DNA of 64,000 nt from Chloroflexota bacterium (GTDB lineage Bacteria > Chloroflexota > Anaerolineae > Caldilineales > Caldilineaceae). Below are positions 8,905-17,739 of this stretch, piece after piece. The notes beneath the pieces are model-generated. The model did no database searches and was not told the origin of the DNA. It saw only the letters and a program-made list of their open reading frames with translations. Position 1 is the stretch's first letter. Each line of letters starts with the position of its first letter. Made by a program: the position numbers and the translations under genes. The stretch spans positions 124,001-188,000 of the forward strand of contig JAGWYN010000001.1 in assembly GCA_018969295.1 (NCBI GenBank), given 5' to 3'.

Positions 8905-9681
8905 CTAAGTCCGCCGGTCAAGTTCCTGACGTAACTCGACCAAAAAAGGGATATCTCGGTACTGGTCTGCCTGCACAGACTCCCAGTCGACGCCATGGGG
9001 CTGTGGATAGGCTGTCCGGGTCTCGATGACTTCATCGGGGGTGATGATCCAGTCGAGAGGGGAGTCGTGGGCGATCATCAGCACGCGTCGATCGTCGACC
9101 ACCTGCAGCCCGTGGACCGTCGTGAGGATCGGCGTGGTCGGGGGAACCAACCCAAGTTCTCGGAAGATGCCCAGCTCCAGATCGGCGAAGCCTCCGCCTT
9201 TGCCGATGCGCCCGCCGTTGCGGGTGACCGCCACACAGCCGACCACGATCAGATCCATCGGCCGCATTTCCTGGAACTGTACCGGTTGTCCGTGGCGCAC
9301 GGCACCCTCAGAGGCAGCCACTTCTTCAAAGGGGATCCCGCGTCGGGCCAACACTTCGGGGTCGAGCAAAACGAATGGGAAATCGGCGACCAGCTCGGGG
9401 ACAGGGGTATAGAGCAGTTTGCCTTCCTGCAGCGCCCGCAGGCGAACAGGGATCTGAGGCGCGTCGGGGTTGGATTTGACGATGTGCGCTCGTTTCCAGA
9501 TCTCGAGTTCTGCCAGCCTCTCTGCAGCGCGTTCTGCTCCTTCAAAATTGGGGATCCGGCTCCAGGGAGAGCCGATCGCGACCGCCTGGCTTTCCAGAGC
9601 GGACCAGACATCGGTGCGGACGACATCTTTGTCGCTGTTGCGTCCTTGCCAGCGAGCGGTCGGTTCTGCGTGTTCTGTCAT
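8905..9681 (-). CDS. 5-formyltetrahydrofolate cyclo-ligase family protein
   Basis: The 258-residue protein has the family's nucleotide- and folate-site motifs: GRIGKGGGFADLE in the second half and PLDWIITPDEVIETRT near the C-terminus. The enzyme class converts 5-formyl-THF to 5,10-methenyl-THF with ATP. It is longer than the bacterial 190-200-residue enzyme and resembles the archaeal/eukaryotic MTHFSD-like branch, so its substrate may differ. The start at 9681 is preferred over an upstream ATG (9729) because AGGA sits upstream at normal spacing. It appears monocistronic. Confidence 0.75.
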   Translation of the reverse strand: MTEHAEPTARWQGRNSDKDVVRTDVWSALESQAVAIGSPWSRIPNFEGAERAAERLAELEIWKRAHIVKSNPDAPQIPVRLRALQEGKLLYTPVPELVADFPFVLLDPEVLARRGIPFEEVAASEGAVRHGQPVQFQEMRPMDLIVVGCVAVTRNGGRIGKGGGFADLELGIFRELGLVPPTTPILTTVHGLQVVDDRRVLMIAHDSPLDWIITPDEVIETRTAYPQPHGVDWESVQADQYRDIPFLVELRQELDRRT

Positions 9682-9820
9682 CGGAGTCCTCCTGCCTTGC
9701 CAACATGGCGACTTCCAAAGTAAAGACAAAACCCTATCAAGTCAGCACTGGCTGATAAGGAAAAAGGTCGTTGTGGGGGAAAAGAAGTAGCATGCTGTTC
9801 GACGCTGAGAGCAAGATAGA

Positions 9821-9849
9821 TCATAAATCGGAGCGGCACGCATGTCAAA
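9821..9849 (-). promoter_or_regulatory. Promoter of the 5-formyl-THF cyclo-ligase family gene
   Basis: On the minus strand a perfect TTGACA (9844-9849) and TATGAT (9821-9826) are separated by exactly 17 bp. The predicted leader is about 130 nt. Confidence 0.65.
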
Positions 9850-9881
9850 CTTTTGTTGCAGAAATTTTTACATTGGTTGTC

Positions 9882-12800
9882 CTACTCTTGAATGTTGGGC
9901 AGAAAAAGACCATGGTCGAAGCCGACCAGGGCACGCACACGGGTCAGCGGATCGCCGAGCAGGGAAAAGGTCTTGAGCGCGTCCAGAGAGGAGGTCAACG
10001 GTGAGGTCAGCAAAGAGATTCGGCTGGCTTCGACCAGACTGCCGATCCGTTGGCTGCCGGGTGGGCTGTTGCGCAGCGTCCCGACAAAACCGCGCTGCAG
10101 GTAGTCGTGGCCGCTGGCCACGCTCTGGCCGGTCGAGCCCCAGGTGGCCACAGCGCCACCGTTCGGGTTGCGGACAAAAATTTCGTCGAGGGTGCCGGCG
10201 ATGGCCGGAATGGCAAATTGGGAGGTCAGGCAGGTCATCGACACCCCAACAAACAGGTTGTCGCCGTTGGTGAGCGCACTGGCCTCCACAATGCTCAACA
10301 GCGGCGCGACAGTGGCCCCTGAGCGATCTTCGAGATTGGCATATTGCCAGTGATGGCCGTGGCCGTTGTAAAAAAGCAGACCTGCGCCGCGCTGGAGAGC
10401 GTCGAGGGTGCGCTGGCGAATTGCCGAGATCGAGGAGATGCGCCAAGGTTCTGGCACCAAACGCTCGACGGCGCTGGGGGTGCCGGTGGGGGTCAGAACG
10501 ACTTCACGCTCTGGCAGCAGATCATAGTACAGCCGTTGGGAATCGGCGCCGTAGCCCAACTGGGCGACGACGCCGCTGGAGACGGCAGCAAAGTCTCCGG
10601 CCGGGTCGAGTGTGACCTGGTTGTTTTCACCCACACGGAGGATGTAGTTGTCGGCCAGCAGCAGCTGGGTGGCCTGTGCGCCAGACAGCTGCGTCGACTG
10701 TTCGTAGCGGAGGAGTTTGTGGACGACACCCTGCAACTCGGACGTCGTGCGTACAGGGAGTCGTCCCAGCCAGATATCTGGAGCAAAGAAGTTGCTTTTC
10801 GGGTTGATCGCATCTGGGTCGTCGCCGGTGAGCGGGTCGTCGCCGTTGAGCTGGGCAAAACACGCTTCGCAGGGAGCTTCGTCGAGGTAGACATCGACAT
10901 TCAGCATATAAGGAGGGACGGGGTGGAGCGTTCCTTCTGGAAAGTAAAGATTCCGGTAGTTGAAGGGGTCATAGCTCCCGTCTCCGACCAGCGTGACGGA
11001 CAGGGTGCGGGCCGTGTTCTGCCAGTCGCTGCGGTGGCGCAGAAAATTGCGAATTGCGGCAGCCGAGACATACCCGTCGCTGTAAACGTCGTAGATGTCC
11101 GTCAGATCAACCCAGTCAGGGGTGTAGCCTTGGCTGCGGCGCAGTTCCAGCAGCGGCTGAATGGCGGAGACAAAGGACTCCGGCCCGATATAGAGGGCGT
11201 CAGCGGCGGCCGGGTCGCCGAAATCAACTGGAAGATGGGGGATAACCTGTGGGCGGGCGACGTCCTGCAAGTCAACCAGCAGATAGTGGCGTGGTGTGGG
11301 GCTTTCTGCCTGCGTAAACCCTGCTGCCGTGGCAGGAACGATCGTGGGGTGATCGGGGGCCGTTACATCGTAGAGCTGCCATCCGGTCGGTGCTGCTGCC
11401 GGTTGGGCCAGCAACTTCTGCGTTCTGAAGCTGTCTGTGGCTGGACCTGCAACCAGCGGGAGCAGGAGCTGGTAGTGGCTTGCCGGCAGCGATCTCCAGA
11501 GATAGTTGCCAGCTCCAGCACTGCTCCAGAAATGGGCCCCTTGGCCAGCCAGTTCAAGGGCGACGGGGCGTTCCCACTGGACCGAGTCGAACAAGATGCT
11601 GGTATCGTAGCCCGGCAGACCGCTGGGCAGCAAGCTGAACCGCAGCGCCGATGGTTTGACGGCTGTGCTCCACCCCAGCTCCCAATTCTCCTGCAGCTGA
11701 CAGCGACTCTCTACTTCGTGGGAGGGATTCCATTCGTGTAGCTGGGTTTCGACGACGTTTTCGGACGCGTCGAGCACTTCAAAGCGCATTTTGTAGGCTT
11801 TGCGGTCGAGACGGCATTCATTGGCGGGCAGGTTGCCGGCGACGACGACTGTTGCCGTGTAGATTGAGAGTCCAGCGACATCGGGCAGCGTCGTCGTCAT
11901 GGGCACCACAACAGTTGGAAAGGAGTGGGTCATGGCGGCAGTTGCAGCCAACCGGGCATGGAACCAATGATCGCCGTCCAGTCCTGGTGCTGTGGACACA
12001 TAGATCCGGTTGTGGTGCCAGCTGGATCGTTCGAAGGTCTGGCCTGGCAAAGAGACAGCCTCTGGGGCTGTTCCGGCCCCCATCTGTGGCCCAGGCTGGT
12101 CGAAGGTCAGCCAGTAGAGGGAGTTCTGGTTCCAGCGGTCGCCGACAGTGGGAACATAAAATCGCAGACGATCGGCAAGCACTTCGATGGGGATTGGCTG
12201 GCGGCGGTGGGTCAGATGGAGCTTGGCTGTATCGTAGCCGGCAGCCAACGTGCTGAAGAGCACCTCCTGCATCCCCGGCTCTGTGACAGTGAGCTTGTAG
12301 CCCGGGCGCAGCGCCGCTGGATTGAGTGGAACATCGACCGCTTCGTTGCGCGTGCGGGGGCTGGCCGAAGCATGTGCGGTCAGATCTGCGCCCAAATGGG
12401 CGTCAGAGACAAAGGCTGTGAAGGCAGTGGCCAGTTGGACGGTCCCTGCGGATTGGAAGAAGGGGCTGACTGCCAGTACGGCGATCTCTCTGCCCTGCAC
12501 GACGCCCGATCGCAAAAGAAAGATTGGCGCTGAAGGCAGGGTGGCTTCTTCGGGGTGGGGGAGAGGAGAGGCCTCCAAAACCGGCGGCACCTCTACTGTT
12601 CCAACTGGCAACCTGTCGGCAAGGGGGGTGGCAGACAGCTGTTCGATCACCACGGTGGGGGTGCTGCCAGGAGGGAGAAACAGTGTGACCGTCTGCATCG
12701 GCAGGTCATAGCCCTGATGGCGAACGACGGGTAGTGTGCGACGGGCTGCATCGGCTGTGCTGGCTGCGGGGATCGACCAGGAGAGTTGAACGCCGCTGGG

Positions 12801-12917
12801 CAGGTCAACGATCTGTAAGGGAGAGTTTGCCTGGGTCGGTACGGTCCCTGCCGAAAGCAGCAGGCTTACGAAAAGGAGGATAAAAATGGATTTGTGAATC
12901 ACAGGATTTTCCAACAT
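9882..12917 (-). CDS. Secreted C25 (gingipain-like) cysteine peptidase
   Basis: A 1011-residue exported protein with an N-terminal signal peptide (hydrophobic run SIFILLFVSLLLSAG). The second half has the caspase-like C25 fold: FAPDIWLGRLPVRTTSEL, the catalytic histidine in NGHGHHW (about residues 851-857) and the catalytic cysteine in VSMTCLTSQF (Cys about 896). The first half looks like a beta-rich domain. C25 peptidases cleave surface or secreted proteins. The ATG at 12917 overlaps the T-run of a terminator and lacks a Shine-Dalgarno sequence; a GTG at 12902 giving a normal signal peptide is an alternative. The upstream gene encodes a PEP-CTERM-like surface protein. Confidence 0.82.
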   Translation of the reverse strand: MLENPVIHKSIFILLFVSLLLSAGTVPTQANSPLQIVDLPSGVQLSWSIPAASTADAARRTLPVVRHQGYDLPMQTVTLFLPPGSTPTVVIEQLSATPLADRLPVGTVEVPPVLEASPLPHPEEATLPSAPIFLLRSGVVQGREIAVLAVSPFFQSAGTVQLATAFTAFVSDAHLGADLTAHASASPRTRNEAVDVPLNPAALRPGYKLTVTEPGMQEVLFSTLAAGYDTAKLHLTHRRQPIPIEVLADRLRFYVPTVGDRWNQNSLYWLTFDQPGPQMGAGTAPEAVSLPGQTFERSSWHHNRIYVSTAPGLDGDHWFHARLAATAAMTHSFPTVVVPMTTTLPDVAGLSIYTATVVVAGNLPANECRLDRKAYKMRFEVLDASENVVETQLHEWNPSHEVESRCQLQENWELGWSTAVKPSALRFSLLPSGLPGYDTSILFDSVQWERPVALELAGQGAHFWSSAGAGNYLWRSLPASHYQLLLPLVAGPATDSFRTQKLLAQPAAAPTGWQLYDVTAPDHPTIVPATAAGFTQAESPTPRHYLLVDLQDVARPQVIPHLPVDFGDPAAADALYIGPESFVSAIQPLLELRRSQGYTPDWVDLTDIYDVYSDGYVSAAAIRNFLRHRSDWQNTARTLSVTLVGDGSYDPFNYRNLYFPEGTLHPVPPYMLNVDVYLDEAPCEACFAQLNGDDPLTGDDPDAINPKSNFFAPDIWLGRLPVRTTSELQGVVHKLLRYEQSTQLSGAQATQLLLADNYILRVGENNQVTLDPAGDFAAVSSGVVAQLGYGADSQRLYYDLLPEREVVLTPTGTPSAVERLVPEPWRISSISAIRQRTLDALQRGAGLLFYNGHGHHWQYANLEDRSGATVAPLLSIVEASALTNGDNLFVGVSMTCLTSQFAIPAIAGTLDEIFVRNPNGGAVATWGSTGQSVASGHDYLQRGFVGTLRNSPPGSQRIGSLVEASRISLLTSPLTSSLDALKTFSLLGDPLTRVRALVGFDHGLFLPNIQE

Positions 12918-12950
12918 AAAAATAAGGTGGTCTACAGACCACCTTATTTT
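12914..12950 (-). terminator. Intrinsic terminator after the PEP-CTERM-like gene
   Basis: A 14-bp stem (12919-12932 with 12937-12950) closes on the 4-nt loop TACA. Read on the minus strand the stem ends in a U-rich tail, 29 nt after the stop codon of the 12979-13752 gene. The A/T-rich stem base could also work on the other strand. Confidence 0.85.
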
Positions 12951-12978
12951 AACAAAATCAAGCTGCTGGCGTAAAAGA

Positions 12979-13752
12979 TTACTTGCCCGTGCGTTTGCGA
13001 GCAGCCATCGCCGCCGAGAGTGCAGCCAGGCCCGTGCCGAAAAGCACGACTGTAATCGGCTCTGGGATGGGTACAGGGGCTGGGGTGGACGGTATTGGGG
13101 TTGGGGTCGGCGGCACTGCGGTCGGCGGCACTGCGGTCGGCAGCGGGAATGGGTTGCAGTAGGCTGCTACGTCTGTGTTGGAGACACTGGGCCCCGTAAT
13201 CTGGGCACTGTTCACATAGGTGGGGCGAGCCCCATCTCCGTCGGAGACATTGGCGCAACCCTGAATGGGGCCGCCGCCAGGCAGCGTCACGGCATTGGTC
13301 AGCGGGATGGCCTGTTGGCCGCGTACGACGAACAGCCAGCTGTCTGTTGGGTCGATCACGCCTGTGTTGGTGCCATCTTGCAACGCCCCGTAGACAGCCG
13401 GAGCGATCCCTGGCAGCTGGTTGTCGGCGATGGTGACCGAAATTGGGTTGATCGGGGTACAAACAGAGCCTGCCGGGCAGGTGTAGGTCGCCTCATAGAG
13501 AAAAGAGAGGGCGCTGCCTGCAGCCAGCACGGGCACATTGGCGCCGTTGGGGTCATTGGCGTCGACGCAGGTCGAGGGAACTGTGCCCCCGGTGGCGCCA
13601 ATATCGGCGCTACACACATATTTGACCAGGGCAAATGTGCCGATGACGGTGGGTTCCTGCGCAGCAGCAGGCGCTACACCTGTCACGAAAAAGAATGTCC
13701 CCAACAAGACAAGACCGACTGCCAGACTTCCAACAAATCGCAACGATCTCAT
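12979..13752 (-). CDS. PEP-CTERM-like exported surface protein
   Basis: The 257-residue protein has a signal peptide (VGSLAVGLVLLGTFFFVTG, then APAAAQ), a beta-rich domain of unknown family with several cysteines, a Pro/Thr linker, and a C-terminus with the three parts of a sorting signal: PEP inside VPIPEPITVV, a hydrophobic helix VLFGTGLAALSAAMAA, and a basic tail RKRTGK. In other bacteria such signals are processed by an exosortase; none is encoded here. The start at 13752 follows AAAGGA at good spacing. It has its own promoter and terminator. Confidence 0.75.
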   Translation of the reverse strand: MRSLRFVGSLAVGLVLLGTFFFVTGVAPAAAQEPTVIGTFALVKYVCSADIGATGGTVPSTCVDANDPNGANVPVLAAGSALSFLYEATYTCPAGSVCTPINPISVTIADNQLPGIAPAVYGALQDGTNTGVIDPTDSWLFVVRGQQAIPLTNAVTLPGGGPIQGCANVSDGDGARPTYVNSAQITGPSVSNTDVAAYCNPFPLPTAVPPTAVPPTPTPIPSTPAPVPIPEPITVVLFGTGLAALSAAMAARKRTGK

Positions 13753-13886
13753 AGAATTCCTTTCGTTTACAAATTTAGCCTGTGACCGACCAGAACCAAC
13801 TTCTGAAGGCATATCAGGAGAATCTTTCGTTGTTTTTTGCACAAAACTATGCAAGGTGTAAAACCAATCTAGTACGCTGTACGCGC

Positions 13887-13915
13887 AATATAACATTTTT
13901 TGTTCAAAGGTGCAA
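13887..13915 (-). promoter_or_regulatory. Candidate promoter of the PEP-CTERM-like gene
   Basis: On the minus strand TTGCAC (13910-13915) and TATATT (13887-13892) are 17 bp apart in an A/T-rich stretch, about 135 bp before the start codon. Confidence 0.4.
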
Positions 13916-13949
13916 GTACTTTTGGAGGCCAGCGGCAGTTGGCGTTTTT

Positions 13950-15302
13950 TCAGAGCCGCAGCTTGCGGGCAATTGTTTCTTTGACGACCTGAAGATCTGC
14001 TGGCAGATAGATCGGGGGATTGGCCAGATCGCTTTCTACTTCGGCAAGTTTTCCTTCATGGTAGCCGACTTTGAAGCTGGTGAATTTGAGGCCGTGGGCG
14101 GTTGAAATGACGACAACTCGGTCGGAGCGGGCGATGGTGCCCCGTTCGACCAGGTTGAAGAGGGCTGCCAATGCGACGCCGGTGTGCGGGCAAGTATACA
14201 TGCCGGTCAGATCGGCACGGGCAGCGGCGTTGGCCAGTTCATGCTCGCTGACGGCTTCGACCAGCCCGTTGCTGGCTGTCACGGCCTGTACAGCTTTTTC
14301 ATAGCTGACCGGGTCGCCGATCTGAATGGCAGAGGCCAGGGTACGGCTGGCCTGGACAGCTACTTTTTGGCGGAAACCGTTGCAAAAACTCAGATAGAAG
14401 GGGTTGGCCTTGCCGGCTTGTGCTGCGACCAGACGCGGCAGTTTGTGGATGATGCCCAGATCCTGCAGGAGCTTCAGACCCTTGTAAAGCGCGCTGATGT
14501 TGCCCAGGTTGCCGACAGGGATGACAATCCAGTCGGGCACTTCCCAGTCGAACTGGCGTACGATTTCGATGGCTACAGTTTTCTGTCCTTCGATGCGCAC
14601 ACTGTTCATCGAATTGGCCAGGTAGAGACTGTTGTCCTGGGTGATTTCTCTGACAATGCGCATACAGCCGTCGAAATCGGTGTCGAGGGCCAGCACATAG
14701 GCGCCGTTGGCGACAGGCTGGATCAGCTGTGCTGTGCTGACTTTGCCCGAAGGCAAAAAAATAATCGAGGGGATGCCAGCTGCTGCTGCATAGGCTGCCA
14801 GCGCTGCAGAAGTGTCGCCGGTGCTGGCAGCAGCTACGGCCCGGACCGGGCTGCTGCCGCTGGCCATCATCTGTTTGACAACGCTGACCAGAACGGTCAT
14901 CCCCAGATCTTTGAAGCTGCCGGTGTGGCTGTTGCCGCACAGCTTGACCCACAGGTCGGGGAGGCCGATCGCCTGGCCCAGACGTTCTGCCCAGAAGAGG
15001 TTGGTATTGCCCTCGTACATGCTGACCACATGTTCATCTTGCAGGTCGGGCATCACCCACTCGCGCATGCCCCAGACGCCGCTGCCGTACGGGAAGCTCG
15101 AGGTGCCTGCACGCCGTTCGAGCAGTTGGCGCCAGTCGGCAGCGCTGCGCGCACGCAGCGCATCGACATCGTGCTGCACTTCCAACAGCCCACCGCACGC
15201 CGGGCAACTGTAGATCACCTCATAGACAGAAAACTGGCCAGGGCAGCCGCGAAAACAGCGTAAATGGGCGCGGTAGGGAGGTATAGAGGCGACGTCGGGC
15301 AT
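13950..15302 (-). CDS. thrC: Threonine synthase
   Basis: The 450-residue PLP enzyme converts O-phosphohomoserine to threonine. Four N-terminal cysteines (residues 16, 20, 33 and 36; RCFRGC and YSCPACGG) form a rubredoxin-like knuckle found in one branch of the family. The PLP lysine is K131 in NSHTGSFKDLGM. AAASTGDTSAALAAYAAAAG and IPVGNLGNISALYKG are the phosphate and cofactor segments. AAGGA lies 9 nt before the ATG. No other threonine-pathway gene is adjacent; the gene upstream is pckG. Confidence 0.9.
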   Translation of the reverse strand: MPDVASIPPYRAHLRCFRGCPGQFSVYEVIYSCPACGGLLEVQHDVDALRARSAADWRQLLERRAGTSSFPYGSGVWGMREWVMPDLQDEHVVSMYEGNTNLFWAERLGQAIGLPDLWVKLCGNSHTGSFKDLGMTVLVSVVKQMMASGSSPVRAVAAASTGDTSAALAAYAAAAGIPSIIFLPSGKVSTAQLIQPVANGAYVLALDTDFDGCMRIVREITQDNSLYLANSMNSVRIEGQKTVAIEIVRQFDWEVPDWIVIPVGNLGNISALYKGLKLLQDLGIIHKLPRLVAAQAGKANPFYLSFCNGFRQKVAVQASRTLASAIQIGDPVSYEKAVQAVTASNGLVEAVSEHELANAAARADLTGMYTCPHTGVALAALFNLVERGTIARSDRVVVISTAHGLKFTSFKVGYHEGKLAEVESDLANPPIYLPADLQVVKETIARKLRL

Positions 15303-15357
15303 GGCATGAAGTCCTTGTCACGGAAACGGATGTTGTGAACTGTGCACCCGACGTGTA

Positions 15358-17235
15358 CTAGTTGATGTCGTCAAAAAACTCGCGTTCGTCCAGGCTCCAG
15401 GTGCCGGGCGATCGCCAGAGTCCAGAGAGAAGCAACTCGCGGATGAACATCATCTCCTTGGGCAGACGGTCGTACAATTTGAAGAAAAGCTCGTCGTGGG
15501 AGGCGATCTCTTTCATCCATTGGTCGCGGTCGACCGTCATGATGGCGTCAAACTCATGGCGGGTGAAGCGCTCCATGCCACGCCAGTCAAGATGGTCGTA
15601 GCGGGGCACCCAGCCCAGCGGACATTCGACCCCCAGGCTGCGGCCGCGGACTCGCTCGACCACCCATTTCAACACCCGCATGTTGTCGCTGAAGCCTGGC
15701 CAGAGAAAATTGCCGTTTTCGTCGCGACGGAACCAGTTGACGTTGAAGATGCGGGGCGGGTTGGGAATGTGGCGTCCAAAATCCAGCCAGTGGTTGATGT
15801 AGGCGCCCATGTGGTAGCCTGCAAAGGGCAACATGGCAAAGGGGTCACGCCGCACTTCCCCCAGGTTGCCAAAGGCGGCTGCGGTCATTTCCGAGCCCAT
15901 CGTGGCTGCTGCATAGACGCCGAAGGCCCAGTTGAAAGACTGATAGACCAGCGGCACCACCGTGCTGCGCCGGCCCCCAAAGATGAATGCCGAGATGGGA
16001 ACCCCGTTCGGATCGTCGTAGGCGAGATCGACGGATGGGCACTGGCGGAGAGGAGCTGTGAAACGGGCATTGGGGTGGGCGGCCTTGCGTCCGCACCCAG
16101 GTGTCCAATCCTGTCCCTGCCAGTCGATCAGATGAGACGGTGGCTCCTTCGTCATCCCCTCCCACCAGACATCTCCGTCGTCGGTCAGCGCCACGTTGGT
16201 AAACAGGGTATCGGCCAAAATTGACTCCATGGCATTCGGGTTGCTGACGTAGTTGGTCCCAGGAGCGACCCCAAACAGCCCGGCTTCCGGGTTGATCGCG
16301 TAGATCTGCCCATCTTTGGGATTGGGTTTGATCCAGGCAATATCGTCGCCGACCGTGGTGACCTCCCAGCCTTCTTCCTGGAAGGGTTTGGGCGGGATGA
16401 GCATCGCAAAGTTGGTCTTGCCACACGCGCTGGGGAAGGCCGCCGCCACGTAGGTCTTTTCCCCGGCAGGGTTCTTCACCCCCAGGATCAGCATATGTTC
16501 GGCCAGCCAGCCCTGCTCGCGCGCCAGCACGGAGGCGATCCGCAGCGCAAACCCTTTTTTCCCCAGCAGGGCATTGCCGCCGTAGCCAGAGCCGTAGCTC
16601 CAGATGGTCCGCTCTTCGGGAAAATGGACAATATACTTTTGGGCTGGGTCCGGGTTGCAGGGCCAGGGGACATCCTGCTGGCCGGCTTCCAGCGGCATCC
16701 CCACCGAATGCAGGCAGCGAACAAATTCGCCGTTCCCCAGCGCAGCCACCACCGCCTGACCTATCCGGGTCATGATCCGCATGTTGACCACCACATAGGG
16801 GGAGTCGGTCAATTCGACACCGATGTGTGCGATCGGCGAGCCGATCGGCCCCATGCTGTAGGGAATCGCATACAGGGTGCGCCCCCGCATGGAACCGGCA
16901 AATTTGGGCCGCAATTCTTCCTTCATCTGCCTTGGATGCATCCAGTTGTTGGTCGGACCTGCATCTTTGGCGCTCAACGAACAGATGAAGGTGCGATCCT
17001 CTACGCGAGCGACATCGCTGGGATGGGAGCGCGCCAGAAAACAGTTTGGCCGTCTGGCTGGGTTGAGCCGGATAAAACTGCCGTTCGCAACCATCAGCTC
17101 GCAAAGTCTGTCGTATTCTTCCTGAGAGCCATCGCACCAGTGAAACGCATCTGGCTGGCACAATGCCACCATCTCTTCAACCCAACTGCGGAGTTCTGGA
17201 TGGGTCACATACTCTGGAAGGGTAAAAACAGTCAT
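15358..17235 (-). CDS. pckG: Phosphoenolpyruvate carboxykinase (GTP)
   Basis: The 625-residue enzyme interconverts oxaloacetate and PEP with GTP/GDP in gluconeogenesis or anaplerosis. The hyper-reactive cysteine and kinase-1 loop read FPSACGKTNFAM at residues 267-278. The substrate-binding segments YGSGYGGNALLGKK, GDDIAWIKP and the PFAMLPFAGYH segment are present. The length fits the GTP-dependent class (about 600-625), not the ATP class (about 540). GGGAG precedes the ATG. A 10-bp direct repeat lies just upstream of the ribosome site. Confidence 0.95.
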   Translation of the reverse strand: MTVFTLPEYVTHPELRSWVEEMVALCQPDAFHWCDGSQEEYDRLCELMVANGSFIRLNPARRPNCFLARSHPSDVARVEDRTFICSLSAKDAGPTNNWMHPRQMKEELRPKFAGSMRGRTLYAIPYSMGPIGSPIAHIGVELTDSPYVVVNMRIMTRIGQAVVAALGNGEFVRCLHSVGMPLEAGQQDVPWPCNPDPAQKYIVHFPEERTIWSYGSGYGGNALLGKKGFALRIASVLAREQGWLAEHMLILGVKNPAGEKTYVAAAFPSACGKTNFAMLIPPKPFQEEGWEVTTVGDDIAWIKPNPKDGQIYAINPEAGLFGVAPGTNYVSNPNAMESILADTLFTNVALTDDGDVWWEGMTKEPPSHLIDWQGQDWTPGCGRKAAHPNARFTAPLRQCPSVDLAYDDPNGVPISAFIFGGRRSTVVPLVYQSFNWAFGVYAAATMGSEMTAAAFGNLGEVRRDPFAMLPFAGYHMGAYINHWLDFGRHIPNPPRIFNVNWFRRDENGNFLWPGFSDNMRVLKWVVERVRGRSLGVECPLGWVPRYDHLDWRGMERFTRHEFDAIMTVDRDQWMKEIASHDELFFKLYDRLPKEMMFIRELLLSGLWRSPGTWSLDEREFFDDIN

Positions 17236-17739
17236 CTGGATCTCCCGATCTTACTCAATCTTACTCAATCATTCTGCTGGCAGAAGCCTCTTCTGGGAGG
17301 CTGTAGAGCGCAGGCGGCGGGGACGCTGTAGAGGGGAATGCCCAAACGTTCGAGGCCCTTTTTGCGCTCTGTCCGGCGCAGATCTTTTTTGGGCATTACA
17401 CACGTGGAGGGAGCTGATTTTTTGCGGACAGCAGCGCGGCGCTCTGACAGCGCAGAGTTCTGACGATCGCGCTGGGCGCGAAAGAGTCTTTTTACACACA
17501 AAAAAGTTTTATGGTAAATAAACATGGCTTCATCATATACTTCCAGTCCAGATTTGTCAAACATGGCGGGTCTGGCCCAAGCGGCTGTGAAATTTTCCCC
17601 AGCCTCCAATAGGCGCTTGTGCATTGCTGTGAGATGTTGTATGATGCGGTTGCATTCAAAAGACACTGGATTCTCGTGTTGATGGGTGAAACAATTTAGA
17701 TTTTTTTGAACTTGAGATGAACAAAAGAGGAGATGGCTC
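17236..17739. other. 504-bp divergent intergenic region between pckG and the modular lipoprotein gene
   Basis: I see no convincing gene here; short frames lack Shine-Dalgarno sites and coding character. It holds a perfect direct repeat of TTACTCAATC (17251-17270) next to pckG, a small hairpin AGCCTC/GAGGCT around 17288-17305, and the plus-strand promoter at 17617-17645. Confidence 0.6.
17617..17645 (+). promoter_or_regulatory. Candidate promoter of the modular lipoprotein gene
   Basis: TTGTGC (17617-17622) and TATGAT (17640-17645) are 17 bp apart, about 95 bp before the start codon at 17740. Confidence 0.45.
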
